DNA of 64,000 nucleotides from Massilia sp. 9096 (GCF_000745265.1 NZ_JQNN01000001.1:3472001-3536000), one strand, 5' to 3'; shown: positions 36,639-46,059, numbered from the stretch's first letter. Program-made: numbers and translations. The notes: generated from the sequence alone by a model not told the origin.

Positions 36639-38624
36639 ATGAAGACTTCATTCACGATCCCGCGCCCGGTCCGCGCCGGTCCCTGGCGCTGGCTGGTGCC
36701 GGTGCTGCTGGTGCTGCTGTTCCTGCTGGTGCTGGTCTGGCTGCCATGGCAGGCGCGCCAGATGGAAAGCAACGAGCGCCAGGAACAGCTGATCGCCGAC
36801 ACCCTGTGGGTCGAGCAGACCCTGCGCTTCGAACTGGCGCGCAGCGAGGAAGCACTGGCCGCGCTCGGCGCCGACCTGGTCGCCGACGGCCCCGGCGCCG
36901 CCGTGCTGCAGGCGCGCCTGGGGCAGATGTTCAAGAACGGCCACGAGCTGCAGCGCCTGGTGTGGATGGACACGCAGGGGCGCGTGAAGGCGCACCGCGG
37001 GCTCGACCTGCCGAGCGGCCCGACCGAATCCTCGCGCAACGCCGAGGCGATGTCGCGCACCACCCATGCCGGCCGCTACAGCGACCCGTACGGCGTGACG
37101 CCGCTGGCGCACGGCCTGATCGACTTCTACCTGCCGCTGTACCACGACGGCGCCTACGTCGGCAGCCTGGTCGCGACCTACAACCTGCAGAACCTGCTCG
37201 ACGAGAACGTGCCCTGGTGGTTCGCTCAGGAGAACGCCTTGACGCTGCTCGACCGCGACGACGGCGTCGTGGCCCAGCGCGCCGCCGGCGGCCCCGGGCG
37301 CGGGGTCTACACGCACAAGCGCGCGCTCGACCTGCCGGGCGCCTCGATCGTGCTGGCCACCGACAGCGTCAAGGGCGCGCCCAAGCTGCTGCCCAACCTG
37401 CTGGTCGGTTCGGTGATCGTGCTGGCGCTGGGCCTGGTGACCTCGCTGCTGGCGCTGTGGCGCCACATCGCGCGCACCTTGGCGGCCGAGAATGCGCTGC
37501 GCCAGCAGATGGCGTTCCGCACGGCGATGGAAAACTCGCTGCTCACGGGCCTGCGCGCGCGCGACCTCGAGGGCCGCGTCACCTACGTCAACCCGGCCTT
37601 CTGCCGCATGGTGGGCCTGTCGAGCGCCGAACTGCTGGGCAGGAAGCCGCCGATGCCCTACTGGGCGCCCGAGGCGATGGCGGAATACGAAAGCCGTTTC
37701 AAGAAGGTGCTGGCCGGCCAGGCCACGCCGCAATTCGAGACCGTGTTCCAGCGCTCGGACGGCGTGCGCGTGCCGGTGCTGGTGTTCGAGGCGCCGCTGG
37801 TCGACGCCCACGGCCGCCACACCGGCTGGATGAGCTCCGTGCTCGACATCACCGACCGCAAACGCGCCGAAGAGCTCAGCCGCCAGCAGCAGGAAAAGCT
37901 GGAAACCAGCGCGCGCCTGGCGACCATGGGCGAGATCTCGTCGATGCTGGCGCACGAACTGAACCAGCCGCTGGCGGCGATCTCGAGCTATACCGCGGGC
38001 GCCCTGAACGTGCTGGAACGGGTCAGCACGGGCGACGCCGGGGCGGCCCCATCGCCCCTGCCCGACCTGGGCATGCTCAGGCGCGCACTGGAGCAGGCCA
38101 ACACCCAGGCGCGCCGGGCCGGCCAGATCATCCGCAGCGTGCACGAGTTCGTGAAAAAGCGCGAGCCGCGCCGCGAGACCGTCGCCGTGCAGCACGTGGT
38201 GGACGGCATCCGCGCGCTGATCGACCTGCAGGCGCGCCAGAGCTACGTCAGCCTGGTGCTGGACATCGCGCCCGACCTGCCGCCGGTGCTGGCCGACCGC
38301 GTGCTGCTCGAGCAGGTGCTGCTGAACCTGACGCGCAATGCGATCGAGGCGATGCAGGCGGTCGAGCCGGCGCGGCGCGTGCTGCGCATCGCCGCGGCGC
38401 AGGAAGGCAGCCGGGTCGCGGTGTCGGTGATCGACAATGGCCACGGTATCGCGCCCGAGGTGGCCGAGCGCCTGTTCTCGCCGTTCTTCTCGACCAAGGC
38501 CGAGGGCATGGGCATGGGCCTGTCGATCTGCCGCACCGCGATCGAGTTCCACGGCGGCCTGCTGACCCACGCCGACAATCCCGGCGGCGGAACCATTTTC
38601 ACGTTCAGCCTGCAGCTGGCCTAA
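36639..38624 (+). CDS. sensor histidine kinase, DctS/DctB-like
   Basis: Membrane sensor kinase of 661 aa. Membrane helix 1 (about 17-37), a periplasmic sensor region of some 200 residues, helix 2 (about 248-272), a PAS domain (about 290-410), then HisKA with LAHELNQPLAAIS (His439) and an HATPase domain ending in GMGMGLSICRTAIEFHGG. The order matches C4-dicarboxylate sensors of the DctS type. The response regulator lies 42 bases downstream. The start is not marked by a good ribosome binding site, and ATG 36613 is an alternative. Divergent from dctP, 127 bases apart. Confidence 0.9.
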   Translation: MKTSFTIPRPVRAGPWRWLVPVLLVLLFLLVLVWLPWQARQMESNERQEQLIADTLWVEQTLRFELARSEEALAALGADLVADGPGAAVLQARLGQMFKNGHELQRLVWMDTQGRVKAHRGLDLPSGPTESSRNAEAMSRTTHAGRYSDPYGVTPLAHGLIDFYLPLYHDGAYVGSLVATYNLQNLLDENVPWWFAQENALTLLDRDDGVVAQRAAGGPGRGVYTHKRALDLPGASIVLATDSVKGAPKLLPNLLVGSVIVLALGLVTSLLALWRHIARTLAAENALRQQMAFRTAMENSLLTGLRARDLEGRVTYVNPAFCRMVGLSSAELLGRKPPMPYWAPEAMAEYESRFKKVLAGQATPQFETVFQRSDGVRVPVLVFEAPLVDAHGRHTGWMSSVLDITDRKRAEELSRQQQEKLETSARLATMGEISSMLAHELNQPLAAISSYTAGALNVLERVSTGDAGAAPSPLPDLGMLRRALEQANTQARRAGQIIRSVHEFVKKREPRRETVAVQHVVDGIRALIDLQARQSYVSLVLDIAPDLPPVLADRVLLEQVLLNLTRNAIEAMQAVEPARRVLRIAAAQEGSRVAVSVIDNGHGIAPEVAERLFSPFFSTKAEGMGMGLSICRTAIEFHGGLLTHADNPGGGTIFTFSLQLA

Positions 38625-38666
38625 AATACGCGATCCCCGAACTTACGAACGAGACAAGGAACCTCC

Positions 38667-39278
38667 ATGCTGCACATCGTCGACGACGAAGACGTGATCC
38701 GCGACGCCCTCGAATGGCTGGCCCATTCGCGCGGCATGGCGGCGCGCGGCTATGCCGGCGGCCAGGCCTTCCTCGACGCGCTCGGCGCACATGCCGCAGC
38801 GGCCGAGTCGGCCGATGGGCAAGGCGCTCAGGGTGATTGCGTGCTGCTCGACGTGCGCATGCCCAGCATGAACGGCATCGCCGTGTTCGACCAGCTGGTG
38901 GCGCGCGGCCTGCTGGCGCGCCTGCCGGTGATCTTCCTGACCGGCCACGGCGACGTGCCGATGGCGGTCGATTCGCTCAAGCGCGGCGCCTTCGACTTCT
39001 TCGAAAAACCCTTCAACGACAACCAGCTGATGGACCGCGTCGAGGAAGCGCTGGCCGCCTCGCGCCAGGCCGCGGCCGCAGGCGCGGTGCGCGCGCGCCT
39101 GGCCACGCTGTCCGCGCGCGAGCGCGAAGTGCTCGACCTGATCCTGGCCGGGAACATGAACAAGGTCGTCGCCGACAAGCTCGGCATCAGCATGCGCACC
39201 GTCGAAGTCCACCGCGCCCACATCTTCGACAAGATGCAGGTCAAGACCGCCGTCGAACTGGCGGGCCTGCTCAAATAA
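38667..39278 (+). CDS. response regulator, FixJ/DctR-like
   Basis: Response regulator of 203 aa: receiver domain with phosphoacceptor Asp62 in LLDVRMPSMNG, the TGHGDVPMAVDSLKRGAFDFFEKPF block with Thr and Lys, and a LuxR-type helix-turn-helix (LSAREREVLDLILAGNMNKVVADKLGIS). The receiver has an extra Ala/Gly/Ser-rich loop (about 41-56) before the Asp that pushes it later than usual. AAGGA 6 bases before the ATG. With the kinase gene it forms a system likely to control dicarboxylate uptake, including the neighbouring dctP. Confidence 0.92.
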   Translation: MLHIVDDEDVIRDALEWLAHSRGMAARGYAGGQAFLDALGAHAAAAESADGQGAQGDCVLLDVRMPSMNGIAVFDQLVARGLLARLPVIFLTGHGDVPMAVDSLKRGAFDFFEKPFNDNQLMDRVEEALAASRQAAAAGAVRARLATLSAREREVLDLILAGNMNKVVADKLGISMRTVEVHRAHIFDKMQVKTAVELAGLLK

Positions 39279-39559
39279 AGCCCACACGTCATTGCACTGG
39301 CCACTGAAAAATTCTGGTGGCGGCCTCTTGCGAAGCACTGTTTCCACCCCTAGCTAATCCCCGGGCCGCGCCATGCGGCCGTCCCGATCGACCGCGTCTC
39401 CACGGCGCCGTCACACCGGCAGAATTTCACAACATTGCACGCTTGACATCCCGTGCACGGCAGGTTTTGCGCGCCTGTGGCACGCGGGGTTCGCTTGTAA
39501 AATCAACTGAACACACCGTGGTCGAATCGGCCACGCTGGACATTTATTAGGGAACGCAG

Positions 39560-39940
39560 ATGAGCGAAAAGACGATTGCAGACAAGATGTTCCTCAGGAC
39601 CGCAAAGTCGATGCTGATCCTGAACGGGAACGTCCACCCCGGCATGGTGGCCCAGATGCCGGCCCAGCTGCTCAAGACGGACCAGGAAAAAGTCGACGTG
39701 GTGCTGCTGTTCGCGATGAACCGCAAGGAACTCGAACAGTACTTCCCGGTCGCCAAGGAACGCCTGGGCGAGAAAGGTTCGCTGTGGGTGGCTTACCTGA
39801 AGCAGACGGCCTCCAAGGCCACCGACATCAACCGCGATTCGATCAACGCCTACGCCAAGGAACAGGGCATCACCGGCGTCGCCATGATCTCGATCGACGG
39901 CGACTGGTCGGCGCTGCGCATGAAGCGCATCGAGGTCTGA
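39560..39940 (+). CDS. conserved hypothetical protein, 126 aa
   Basis: No definite family, although the layout recalls DUF3052-type proteins. Acidic/basic soluble protein with SMLILNGNVHPGMVAQMPAQ, VDVVLLFAMNRKEL and EKGSLWVAYLKQTASKATDINRDSI blocks, suggesting a small alpha/beta fold. No signal peptide. GGGAACG stands before ATG 39560. It is a single gene in a 280-bp upstream gap (39279-39559) where I see no other gene. A GTAAAATCAAC stretch at about 39496 could be part of its promoter. Confidence 0.75.
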   Translation: MSEKTIADKMFLRTAKSMLILNGNVHPGMVAQMPAQLLKTDQEKVDVVLLFAMNRKELEQYFPVAKERLGEKGSLWVAYLKQTASKATDINRDSINAYAKEQGITGVAMISIDGDWSALRMKRIEV

Positions 39941-39964
39941 GCGGCCGCTTTCAAGCGTCCGTTT

Positions 39965-41077
39965 TCAAGTTTCGGTCACGCCATGGCGCGCCAGCGCCCA
40001 GGCCACGTGCTCGCGCACCATGCTCGACGAATGCCGCGCGCGCGCGCGCAGCGCGGCCACGATGACCGGGTCGGCGGCTTTGGCCACCGCATTACCGAGC
40101 CCCACCGCCAAGTTGCGCAGCCAGCGCTCATGCCCGATACGACGGATCGGGCTGCCCTCGAAGCGGCGGTTGAATTCCTCCTCCTCCCACCCGAACAATT
40201 CGACCAGCCCGGCCGCGCCCAGTCCGTTGCGCTCGTCGAAATCCGCCAACGCCGAGCGCTGCGCAAACTTGTTCCACGGGCAGGCCAGCTGGCAATCGTC
40301 GCAGCCGTAGATGCGGTTGCCGATCAGCGGCCGGAACTCTTCCGGGATGCTGCCCTTGAGCTCGATCGTCAGGTAGGAGATGCAGCGGCGCGCATCGAGC
40401 CGGCCCGGCGCCAGGATGGCGCCGGTCGGACAGGCCGAGATGCAGGCCGAGCACTGGCCGCAGTGGGCGCCGGTGGGCGGATCGACCGGCAGCGGCAAAT
40501 CGACCAGGATCTCGCCGATGAAGAAGGTCGAGCCGGCGTCGCGCGACAGCAGCAGCGTATGCTTGCCGCGCCAGCCCAGGCCGGCCTTTTCGGCCAGCGG
40601 CAGTTCCATCACCGGCGCCGAGTCGGTGAACACGCGGTAGCCGTAGTCGCCGATCGCCGCCCTGACCTTTTCCGCCAGCGCCTGCAGGCGATTCCTCAGC
40701 ACCTTGTGGTAGTCGCGGCCGCGCGCGTACAGCGAGACCACGGCGGCGTCCGGGTCCTGCTGGCGCAGGCGTTCGCGTGCGCGCCAGTCGGCGTCGGCGC
40801 CGTCCGCACCCATCGGCAGGTAGTCCATGCGGGCGCTGATCGCGCGCACCGTGCCCGGCACCAGTTCGGCCGGCCGGGCGCGCTTCATGCCGTGGCTTGC
40901 CATATAATCCATCTCGCCATGGTGGCCGGCGTCCAGCCAGGCCTGCAGTCCGGCCTCGAGGTGCGCCAGGTCGACGTCGGCGATGCGCACGTCGGCAAAA
41001 CCGAGCTCCGCGCCCCAGGTCTTGATGGACTGGGCGAGCTGGTCGAGATCGGGCGTGGGGGACGGCAAAACGGACAT
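39965..41077 (-). CDS. queG: epoxyqueuosine reductase QueG
   Basis: Cobalamin and iron-sulfur enzyme that reduces epoxyqueuosine to queuosine in the wobble position of GUN-anticodon tRNAs. Protein of 370 aa. Two ferredoxin-like cysteine motifs, HCGQCSACISACPTGAI and GCDDCQLACPWNKF, bind the two 4Fe-4S clusters, and a C-terminal HEAT-like region (VAWALARHG) follows. MDYLPMGAD and YHKVLRNRL are family blocks. The start at 41077 (MSVLPSPTPDL) is chosen from an open frame that continues upstream. Divergent from tsaE, 60 bases apart. Confidence 0.95.
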   Translation of the reverse strand: MSVLPSPTPDLDQLAQSIKTWGAELGFADVRIADVDLAHLEAGLQAWLDAGHHGEMDYMASHGMKRARPAELVPGTVRAISARMDYLPMGADGADADWRARERLRQQDPDAAVVSLYARGRDYHKVLRNRLQALAEKVRAAIGDYGYRVFTDSAPVMELPLAEKAGLGWRGKHTLLLSRDAGSTFFIGEILVDLPLPVDPPTGAHCGQCSACISACPTGAILAPGRLDARRCISYLTIELKGSIPEEFRPLIGNRIYGCDDCQLACPWNKFAQRSALADFDERNGLGAAGLVELFGWEEEEFNRRFEGSPIRRIGHERWLRNLAVGLGNAVAKAADPVIVAALRARARHSSSMVREHVAWALARHGVTET

Positions 41078-41137
41078 GGCAGAGACACAAGACGCGCGCG
41101 GACGCCACGCGCAAGACGAAACACGACATTCTATTCC

Positions 41138-41623
41138 ATGCAGCAGATCACAGCCTACCTCCCCGACGAATCCGCCACCCAGGCGCTGGGCGCAGCCCTC
41201 GCGCGCGCGCTGCAGCCCGGCCTCGTCATCCACCTGCACGGCGACCTCGGCGCCGGCAAGACCGCGCTCACGCGCGCGCTGCTGCACGCGGCCGGCCACA
41301 AGGGCGCGGTCAAGAGCCCGACCTACACGCTGTCCGAACCCTACCGCATCGCGCTGGACGGGAAACCGGTCAACCTGATCCATTACGACCTGTACCGCAT
41401 GTCCAGTCCCGAGGAATTCCTGGACGCGGGCTTTCGCGAAGATTTCGACGGTAACAACATCTGCATCGTCGAATGGCCGGAAAAAGGCGACCCGGTGTTG
41501 CCGCCGCCCGACTTAAACGTGTTGCTGCAAGTAAGCGGAGTCGGGCGTGAGGTAGAATTGCAGGCGTTGTCCCCATTGGGCCTGCTATGCCTAGAACGCC
41601 TGCATTACCCCCCGACTCCCTGA
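41138..41623 (+). CDS. tsaE: tRNA threonylcarbamoyladenosine biosynthesis ATPase TsaE
   Basis: ATPase that powers the TsaB-TsaD complex in t6A synthesis, 161 aa. HLHGDLGAGKTALTRALL is the Walker A motif, SPTYTLSEPY and HYDLYRM are conserved, and the Walker B-like IVEWPEKG follows. The 3' end overlaps the following amiC by 37 bases, so the two are co-transcribed. The C-terminal tail after VSGVGREVE is likely poorly ordered. Confidence 0.94.
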   Translation: MQQITAYLPDESATQALGAALARALQPGLVIHLHGDLGAGKTALTRALLHAAGHKGAVKSPTYTLSEPYRIALDGKPVNLIHYDLYRMSSPEEFLDAGFREDFDGNNICIVEWPEKGDPVLPPPDLNVLLQVSGVGREVELQALSPLGLLCLERLHYPPTP

Positions 41624-43092
41624 TTCCCGTTTCGCCGAAGCGCCGTACGGTGCTCAAGAACGGCGCCACCCTGCTGCTGTCCGTGATCGCGCCCGCCCTG
41701 CCCTTGACGGCGTCGGCGGCCCAGATCATGGCCGTGCGCGTCTGGCCGGCCGACGAGTACACCCGCGTCACGCTGGAAAACGACGGCGACCTGAAAGCCA
41801 CGCACTTCATGGTGCCCGATCCGCCGCGCCTGGTGGTCGACATCGACGGCCTGGCGCTCAACGAGACCTTGAAAAGCCTGGTGGCCAAGGTCGAATCGAA
41901 CGACCCGTACATCAAGCAGGTCCGGGTCGGCCAGAACCGGCCGAACGTGGTGCGCCTGGTGTTCGACCTGAAGGAAGAGGTCAAGCCGCAGGTGTTCACG
42001 CTGGCGCCGGTGGCCGGCTACCGGCATCGGCTGATCTTCGACCTGTACCCGGTCAAGGCGGTCGATCCGCTGGCCAGCATGATCGCGCAGCAGAACTGGA
42101 GCGGCGCGGCGCCGGGCACGCCGAGCGCGCAGACCGCGCCGCCGGCGCCGGCGACGCCGGTGTCCCCGATTTCGGGCGCCCAGCCGGGCACGCCGATGGG
42201 CGGCGCGAAGGACCAGGATCCGATCGCCGGCCTGCAGGCGGACGCCGCGCACGCCTCCGAGGCACCGGCACGGCCCGCCGCACCTCGGCCGTCCGCACCG
42301 CAGCCCGCGGCGCCAGGCCCCAAACTGGCGGAGCAGGAAAGCCGCGCCAGGCCGGCGCCGGGCAAGGATGGCATGAAGGTCGCGCGCATGGTCACCATCG
42401 CGCTCGACCCCGGCCACGGCGGCGAAGACCCGGGCGCGACCGGCGCCACCGGCATCCACGAAAAGGAGATCGTGCTGGCCATCGCCAAGCGCCTCAAGGG
42501 CAAGCTCGAGGAGCTGCCCAACACGCGCGTGATGCTGACCCGCGATAACGATTTCTTCGTGCCGCTCGGCCAGCGCGTCGACAAGGCGCGCAAGGTGCAG
42601 GCCGACCTGTTCGTCTCGATCCACGCCGATGCCTTCGTCGAGCCGACCGCGCGCGGCTCCTCGGTGTTCGTGCTGTCCGAAAAGGGCGCGACCTCGAGCG
42701 CGGCGCGCTGGCTGGCGACCGACCAGAACAAGGCCGACATGATCGGCGGGGTCAACCTCGCCACCCACGACCGCGAACTGGCCGGTGTGCTGTTCGACAT
42801 GTCGACCACGGCCCAGATCAACGACAGCATGAAGCTGGCCAAGGCGGTGCTGACCGAGATCGGCGGCATCAACCGCCTGCACCGCGGCGCGGTCGAGCAG
42901 GCCGGCTTCGCGGTGCTCAAGGCGCCCGACATCCCGTCGATCCTGGTCGAAACCGCGTTCATCTCGAACCCCGAGGAAGAAGCCAGGCTGAAGGACGAGG
43001 CCTACCAGAACCAGCTCGCCGATGCGATCACGAAGGGCATCCGGCGCTACTTCGCGTACAATCCGCCGCTGGCGAAGAGCCGCATGACTTGA
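41587..43092 (+). CDS. amiC: N-acetylmuramoyl-L-alanine amidase (AmiC type)
   Basis: Zinc amidase that splits septal peptidoglycan between daughter cells, 501 aa. The N-terminus has a twin-arginine style signal (KRRTVLKNGATLLLS and AASA), as in AmiA/AmiC. An AMIN domain (about 45-155) localises it to the septum, followed by a long Pro/Ala-rich linker (about 165-275) and the Amidase_3 domain: IALDPGHGGEDPGA (His and Glu zinc ligands), FVSIHADA and ILVETAFISNPEEE. Starts inside the end of tsaE. Confidence 0.94.
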   Translation: MPRTPALPPDSLIPVSPKRRTVLKNGATLLLSVIAPALPLTASAAQIMAVRVWPADEYTRVTLENDGDLKATHFMVPDPPRLVVDIDGLALNETLKSLVAKVESNDPYIKQVRVGQNRPNVVRLVFDLKEEVKPQVFTLAPVAGYRHRLIFDLYPVKAVDPLASMIAQQNWSGAAPGTPSAQTAPPAPATPVSPISGAQPGTPMGGAKDQDPIAGLQADAAHASEAPARPAAPRPSAPQPAAPGPKLAEQESRARPAPGKDGMKVARMVTIALDPGHGGEDPGATGATGIHEKEIVLAIAKRLKGKLEELPNTRVMLTRDNDFFVPLGQRVDKARKVQADLFVSIHADAFVEPTARGSSVFVLSEKGATSSAARWLATDQNKADMIGGVNLATHDRELAGVLFDMSTTAQINDSMKLAKAVLTEIGGINRLHRGAVEQAGFAVLKAPDIPSILVETAFISNPEEEARLKDEAYQNQLADAITKGIRRYFAYNPPLAKSRMT

Positions 43093-43167
43093 CGCGGCCG
43101 GCGCGGGTCCGCCCCGCGTCGGCGAAGATGCGCGGCTCTTCCATAGGTCAACCGAGGAGGAACTTCC

Positions 43168-43995
43168 GTGAGCGCATCGACTACCCCCGCATCTGCCTTG
43201 TTCGGGCAGCTTCCCGCCCTGCACCTGCGCGCCCCCGACGGCGCCGAAGCCACCATCACGCTGTACGGCGCGCATCTCGTGTCATGGAGGCCGGCCACGG
43301 CCACCGGCGCGCCGGGCCAGGAACGCATGTTCGTCAGCGCCCTGTCGGCACTGGACGGCAAGCGCGCGATCCGCGGCGGCGTGCCGGTGATCTTCCCGCA
43401 ATTCGCCGAGCGCGGCGCCGGCATGCGCCATGGCTTCGCGCGCGTGTCGACCTGGCGCGTCGTCGGCCAGGGCGAACAGGATGGCGCGGCCTGGGGCCTG
43501 CTGGCCCTGAGCCAGACCGACCTGGCGCCGGAATTCGCGGCCGCCTGGCCGGCGCCGTTCGAGCTGCAGCTGCGGGTCGCGCTGCATGCGGCCGAGCTGT
43601 CGATGACGCTCACCGTGCGCAACACCGGCGCCGCGCCCTTCCCCTTCGCCGCCGCGCTGCATACCTACCACCTGGTCGAGGACGTGGAATCGGTGCGCAT
43701 CGACGGCGTGCAGGGCGAGACGCTGGCGATCACGGACAAGCTCGACCAGATCTTCGAGCACATCCCCGGCGACATCGTGTTCGACACCGGCGCCGACAAG
43801 CTGGCGCTGCACCAGAGCGGCTTCACGGATGCGGTCGTGTGGAACCCGGGCGCGGCCGATGCGGCGGCGCTGTCGGACATGGAGGACGAGGAATACCGGC
43901 GCTTCGTGTGCATCGAGCCGGCCTTGCTGCAGCCGGCCACGCTGGAGCCGGGCGGGAGCTGGGTGGGAGAGTATCGGGTGACCGTGGGCGCGTGA
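43168..43995 (+). CDS. glucose-6-phosphate 1-epimerase (YeaD-like mutarotase)
   Basis: Aldose 1-epimerase-like enzyme, 275 aa, interconverting alpha- and beta-hexose 6-phosphates. RAIRGGVPVIFPQFAERGAGMRHGFARVS contains the core His, and HTYHLVEDVESVRIDG with the second His and the C-terminal CIEPALLQPATLEPGGSW complete the family pattern. Cytosolic. GTG start at 43168 with GAGGAGG upstream. It ends at a bidirectional terminator shared with the carbonic anhydrase gene. Confidence 0.9.
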   Translation: MSASTTPASALFGQLPALHLRAPDGAEATITLYGAHLVSWRPATATGAPGQERMFVSALSALDGKRAIRGGVPVIFPQFAERGAGMRHGFARVSTWRVVGQGEQDGAAWGLLALSQTDLAPEFAAAWPAPFELQLRVALHAAELSMTLTVRNTGAAPFPFAAALHTYHLVEDVESVRIDGVQGETLAITDKLDQIFEHIPGDIVFDTGADKLALHQSGFTDAVVWNPGAADAAALSDMEDEEYRRFVCIEPALLQPATLEPGGSWVGEYRVTVGA

Positions 43996-44014
43996 GCACG
44001 CGCCGCTGTCAATG

Positions 44015-44042
44015 AAAAACGCCGGCACTTGCCGGCGTTTTT
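44015..44042. terminator. bidirectional intrinsic terminator
   Basis: AAAAA, 8-bp perfect arms CGCCGGCA/TGCCGGCG with a 2-base loop, then TTTTT. It works on both strands for the convergent mutarotase and carbonic anhydrase genes. A textbook case. Confidence 0.92.
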
Positions 44043-44043
44043 C

Positions 44044-45147
44044 TTAGTTCGATTCCTTGATCATCCTGCCGCCGCTCGACTGCACCGGCCGTGCATTGAG
44101 CGGATACAGCCGCGAAAACAAGGCCATCTGCGCCGGCGACGCCTGGCGCGGCTGCTTGAACACCATCCACAGCACGCCCTCGGTGCAGGGCGGCTCGCTC
44201 AGCGACCCCATGTAGGTGAAGTACTCGCGCCGGTCCGGCAGCGCGTCGCTGGGGTCGATCACGATCGACGGCGCCACCGTCTGCAGCTTTTCCAGCGGCA
44301 GGTTGTCCCAGATGGTCTGCATCAGCGGATGCGGCTCGCCGCGCTCGAGCAGCACCGCGATGATCGCGATCTTGCCTTCCGCGCTCTTGTGCACCAGGTG
44401 CATCACCATTTCCGTGCCCTTGCCATTGATCTTTTCCTCGGACGGGCGGTGGAAGTGAAAGCCTTGCAGCTCGTAGGTCTCGTTGCCGACCGTGATGAAA
44501 TTGCCGCCGCCGACCGTCACGTCGACCGTATGGCCATTGTTGATCTCGCTGAACGAGGACGGGTGATAGTCGAAGCTGATGTGCTCGAGGTTGACCTTGA
44601 TGCCGTCGCGGATGTCGATCGGCGACTGGCGGTTGCCGACGCCGCACTTGGCCCAGTCGACGTTGATCTTCGACCAGTTGGCCGGACCGAGCTCGCCTTC
44701 GTACGACCAGACCGTGCCGTGCTTGGGCGCGGCGGCCAGGATCGCGGCCGCCGCGGCGGCCTTTTCCTCGGCGACGCGCCTGGCGTCGGCGGTCTTTTTC
44801 GCGCGCACGGCCGCGCTGGCGCGCGCCTGCTGGCGTTCGCGCAGCTCGGCCAGGCGCTGGGCGATCTTGGCGGAGAGTTCGACTTGGGCGTCGTCTTCCT
44901 TCTCGGGCGACACGGCCTCGGCCTTGGCGCCCTTTTTCGGCTCGGCCTCGTCCTTCTTGGCGTCGGCGGCCTTGTCGGCCATGGCGACTTTCTGCGCGAG
45001 TTCGGCTTTCTTGGCGGCGCTCGGCATCATCGCCGAGGCCGGTTTCGAGATCGAGGCCGCGAGCTTGGCTGCCGCGGGATCGGGATCGTTCGCGCTTGCG
45101 GTCATGACGACGCAGCTGCAAGCCATGAGGGCGATCAGGTTACGCAT
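44044..45147 (-). CDS. periplasmic alpha-class carbonic anhydrase with charged N-terminal extension
   Basis: Converts CO2 and water to bicarbonate. Protein of 367 aa. A signal peptide (cleavage near TASA, residue 19) is followed by about 110 residues rich in Ala, Lys and Glu (PKKGAKAEAVSPEKEDDAQV, AQRLAELRERQQAR, RRVAEEKAAAAAA), predicted helical or coiled coil. The catalytic domain begins at WSYEGELGPANW and contains QGFHFHRPSEE and MHLVH, giving the three zinc His, with RQSPIDI and SLSEPPCTEGVLW. Most bacterial alpha-CAs are about 250 aa, so the extension is unusual. Single gene with its own terminator at 44015. Confidence 0.9.
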   Translation of the reverse strand: MRNLIALMACSCVVMTASANDPDPAAAKLAASISKPASAMMPSAAKKAELAQKVAMADKAADAKKDEAEPKKGAKAEAVSPEKEDDAQVELSAKIAQRLAELRERQQARASAAVRAKKTADARRVAEEKAAAAAAILAAAPKHGTVWSYEGELGPANWSKINVDWAKCGVGNRQSPIDIRDGIKVNLEHISFDYHPSSFSEINNGHTVDVTVGGGNFITVGNETYELQGFHFHRPSEEKINGKGTEMVMHLVHKSAEGKIAIIAVLLERGEPHPLMQTIWDNLPLEKLQTVAPSIVIDPSDALPDRREYFTYMGSLSEPPCTEGVLWMVFKQPRQASPAQMALFSRLYPLNARPVQSSGGRMIKESN

Positions 45148-45229
45148 GGGGGTCCAGTAATGTTGCTGTCCCCTGCTTTATCGGCGCGCTCCCTGTAAAA
45201 CTTGAGCCTGAGAAATACCTATATTGACG

Positions 45230-45874
45230 TTATCGGCTCATCATGCGGCGGCCGAACTTGTACAGCCCGCCCAGCGCCAGCGGCACCACGGCGGCGCCGA
45301 CGCCGACCAGCACGATCGTGGTCAGGTGGTCGCGCACGAACGGCATGTTGCCGAAGAAGTAACCACCTGTCACCAGCAGCGCCACCCAGGCCACTGCGCC
45401 GGTCACGTTGTACATCTGGAAGCGCGCATGCGTCATTTCCGAGATGCCGGCCACGAACGGCGCGAAGGTGCGCACGACCGGCACGAAGCGCGCCAGGATG
45501 ATCGTCATGCCGCCGTGTTTTTCGAAGAAGTCGTGGGTGCGGCGCATCGCGTCCTTGTTCAGCCAGCGGTAGTCGTGGGTGAACACGCGGTGGCCGATCA
45601 GCCCGCCAATGTAGTAATTCAGTGTGTTGCCGGTCACCGCCGCGACGATCAGCAGGGCCATCAGCAAGGGATAACTCATCTGGCCGGTGGCGCAGAAGGC
45701 GCCGGCGATGAACAGCAGGGTGTCGCCGGGGAAGAAGAACAATACGACCAGGCCGGTTTCGCAGAACACGATCGCGAACAGCACTGCGTAGACATACGGG
45801 CCGTACTGGGCCAGCAGGTCACCGAGGGTTTTATCGACGTGCAGCAGCATGCCGAAGAGTTGCATCAGATCCAT
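45230..45874 (-). CDS. DedA-family membrane protein
   Basis: Undecaprenyl-phosphate/lipid flippase-type inner-membrane protein, 214 aa. The DedA (SNARE-associated) domain is shown by VVLFFFPGDTLLFIAGAF, the HDFFEKHGGMTIILARFVPVVRTFAPFVAGISEM block with the conserved ArgPheXPXXArg, and the re-entrant loop. About five to six hydrophobic segments. DedA proteins matter for envelope integrity and membrane potential. It is a single gene whose stop lies 82 bases from the carbonic anhydrase start on the same strand. Confidence 0.92.
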   Translation of the reverse strand: MDLMQLFGMLLHVDKTLGDLLAQYGPYVYAVLFAIVFCETGLVVLFFFPGDTLLFIAGAFCATGQMSYPLLMALLIVAAVTGNTLNYYIGGLIGHRVFTHDYRWLNKDAMRRTHDFFEKHGGMTIILARFVPVVRTFAPFVAGISEMTHARFQMYNVTGAVAWVALLVTGGYFFGNMPFVRDHLTTIVLVGVGAAVVPLALGGLYKFGRRMMSR

Positions 45875-46059
45875 ATTGTTCCTAAATGGTAGCGTCGCAT
45901 CATACCATCTTCATAATGTAAAGACCGCCCTGTTCCGGCTCATCCGTCAAGAAAATTTGCACGGTTTTCCAATATGTGTGTTGATCATTTTCCAAAGTAC
46001 AATTATTGGCAGCAGAACAACCGTTCAATGAGCGTCGCCGCGTGCGGCAGGGAGACAGG

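Noticed and set aside
36648..38570. Minus-strand open frame opposite the sensor kinase
   Set aside because: His/Arg/Gln-rich shadow without motifs. The kinase on the plus strand is complete.
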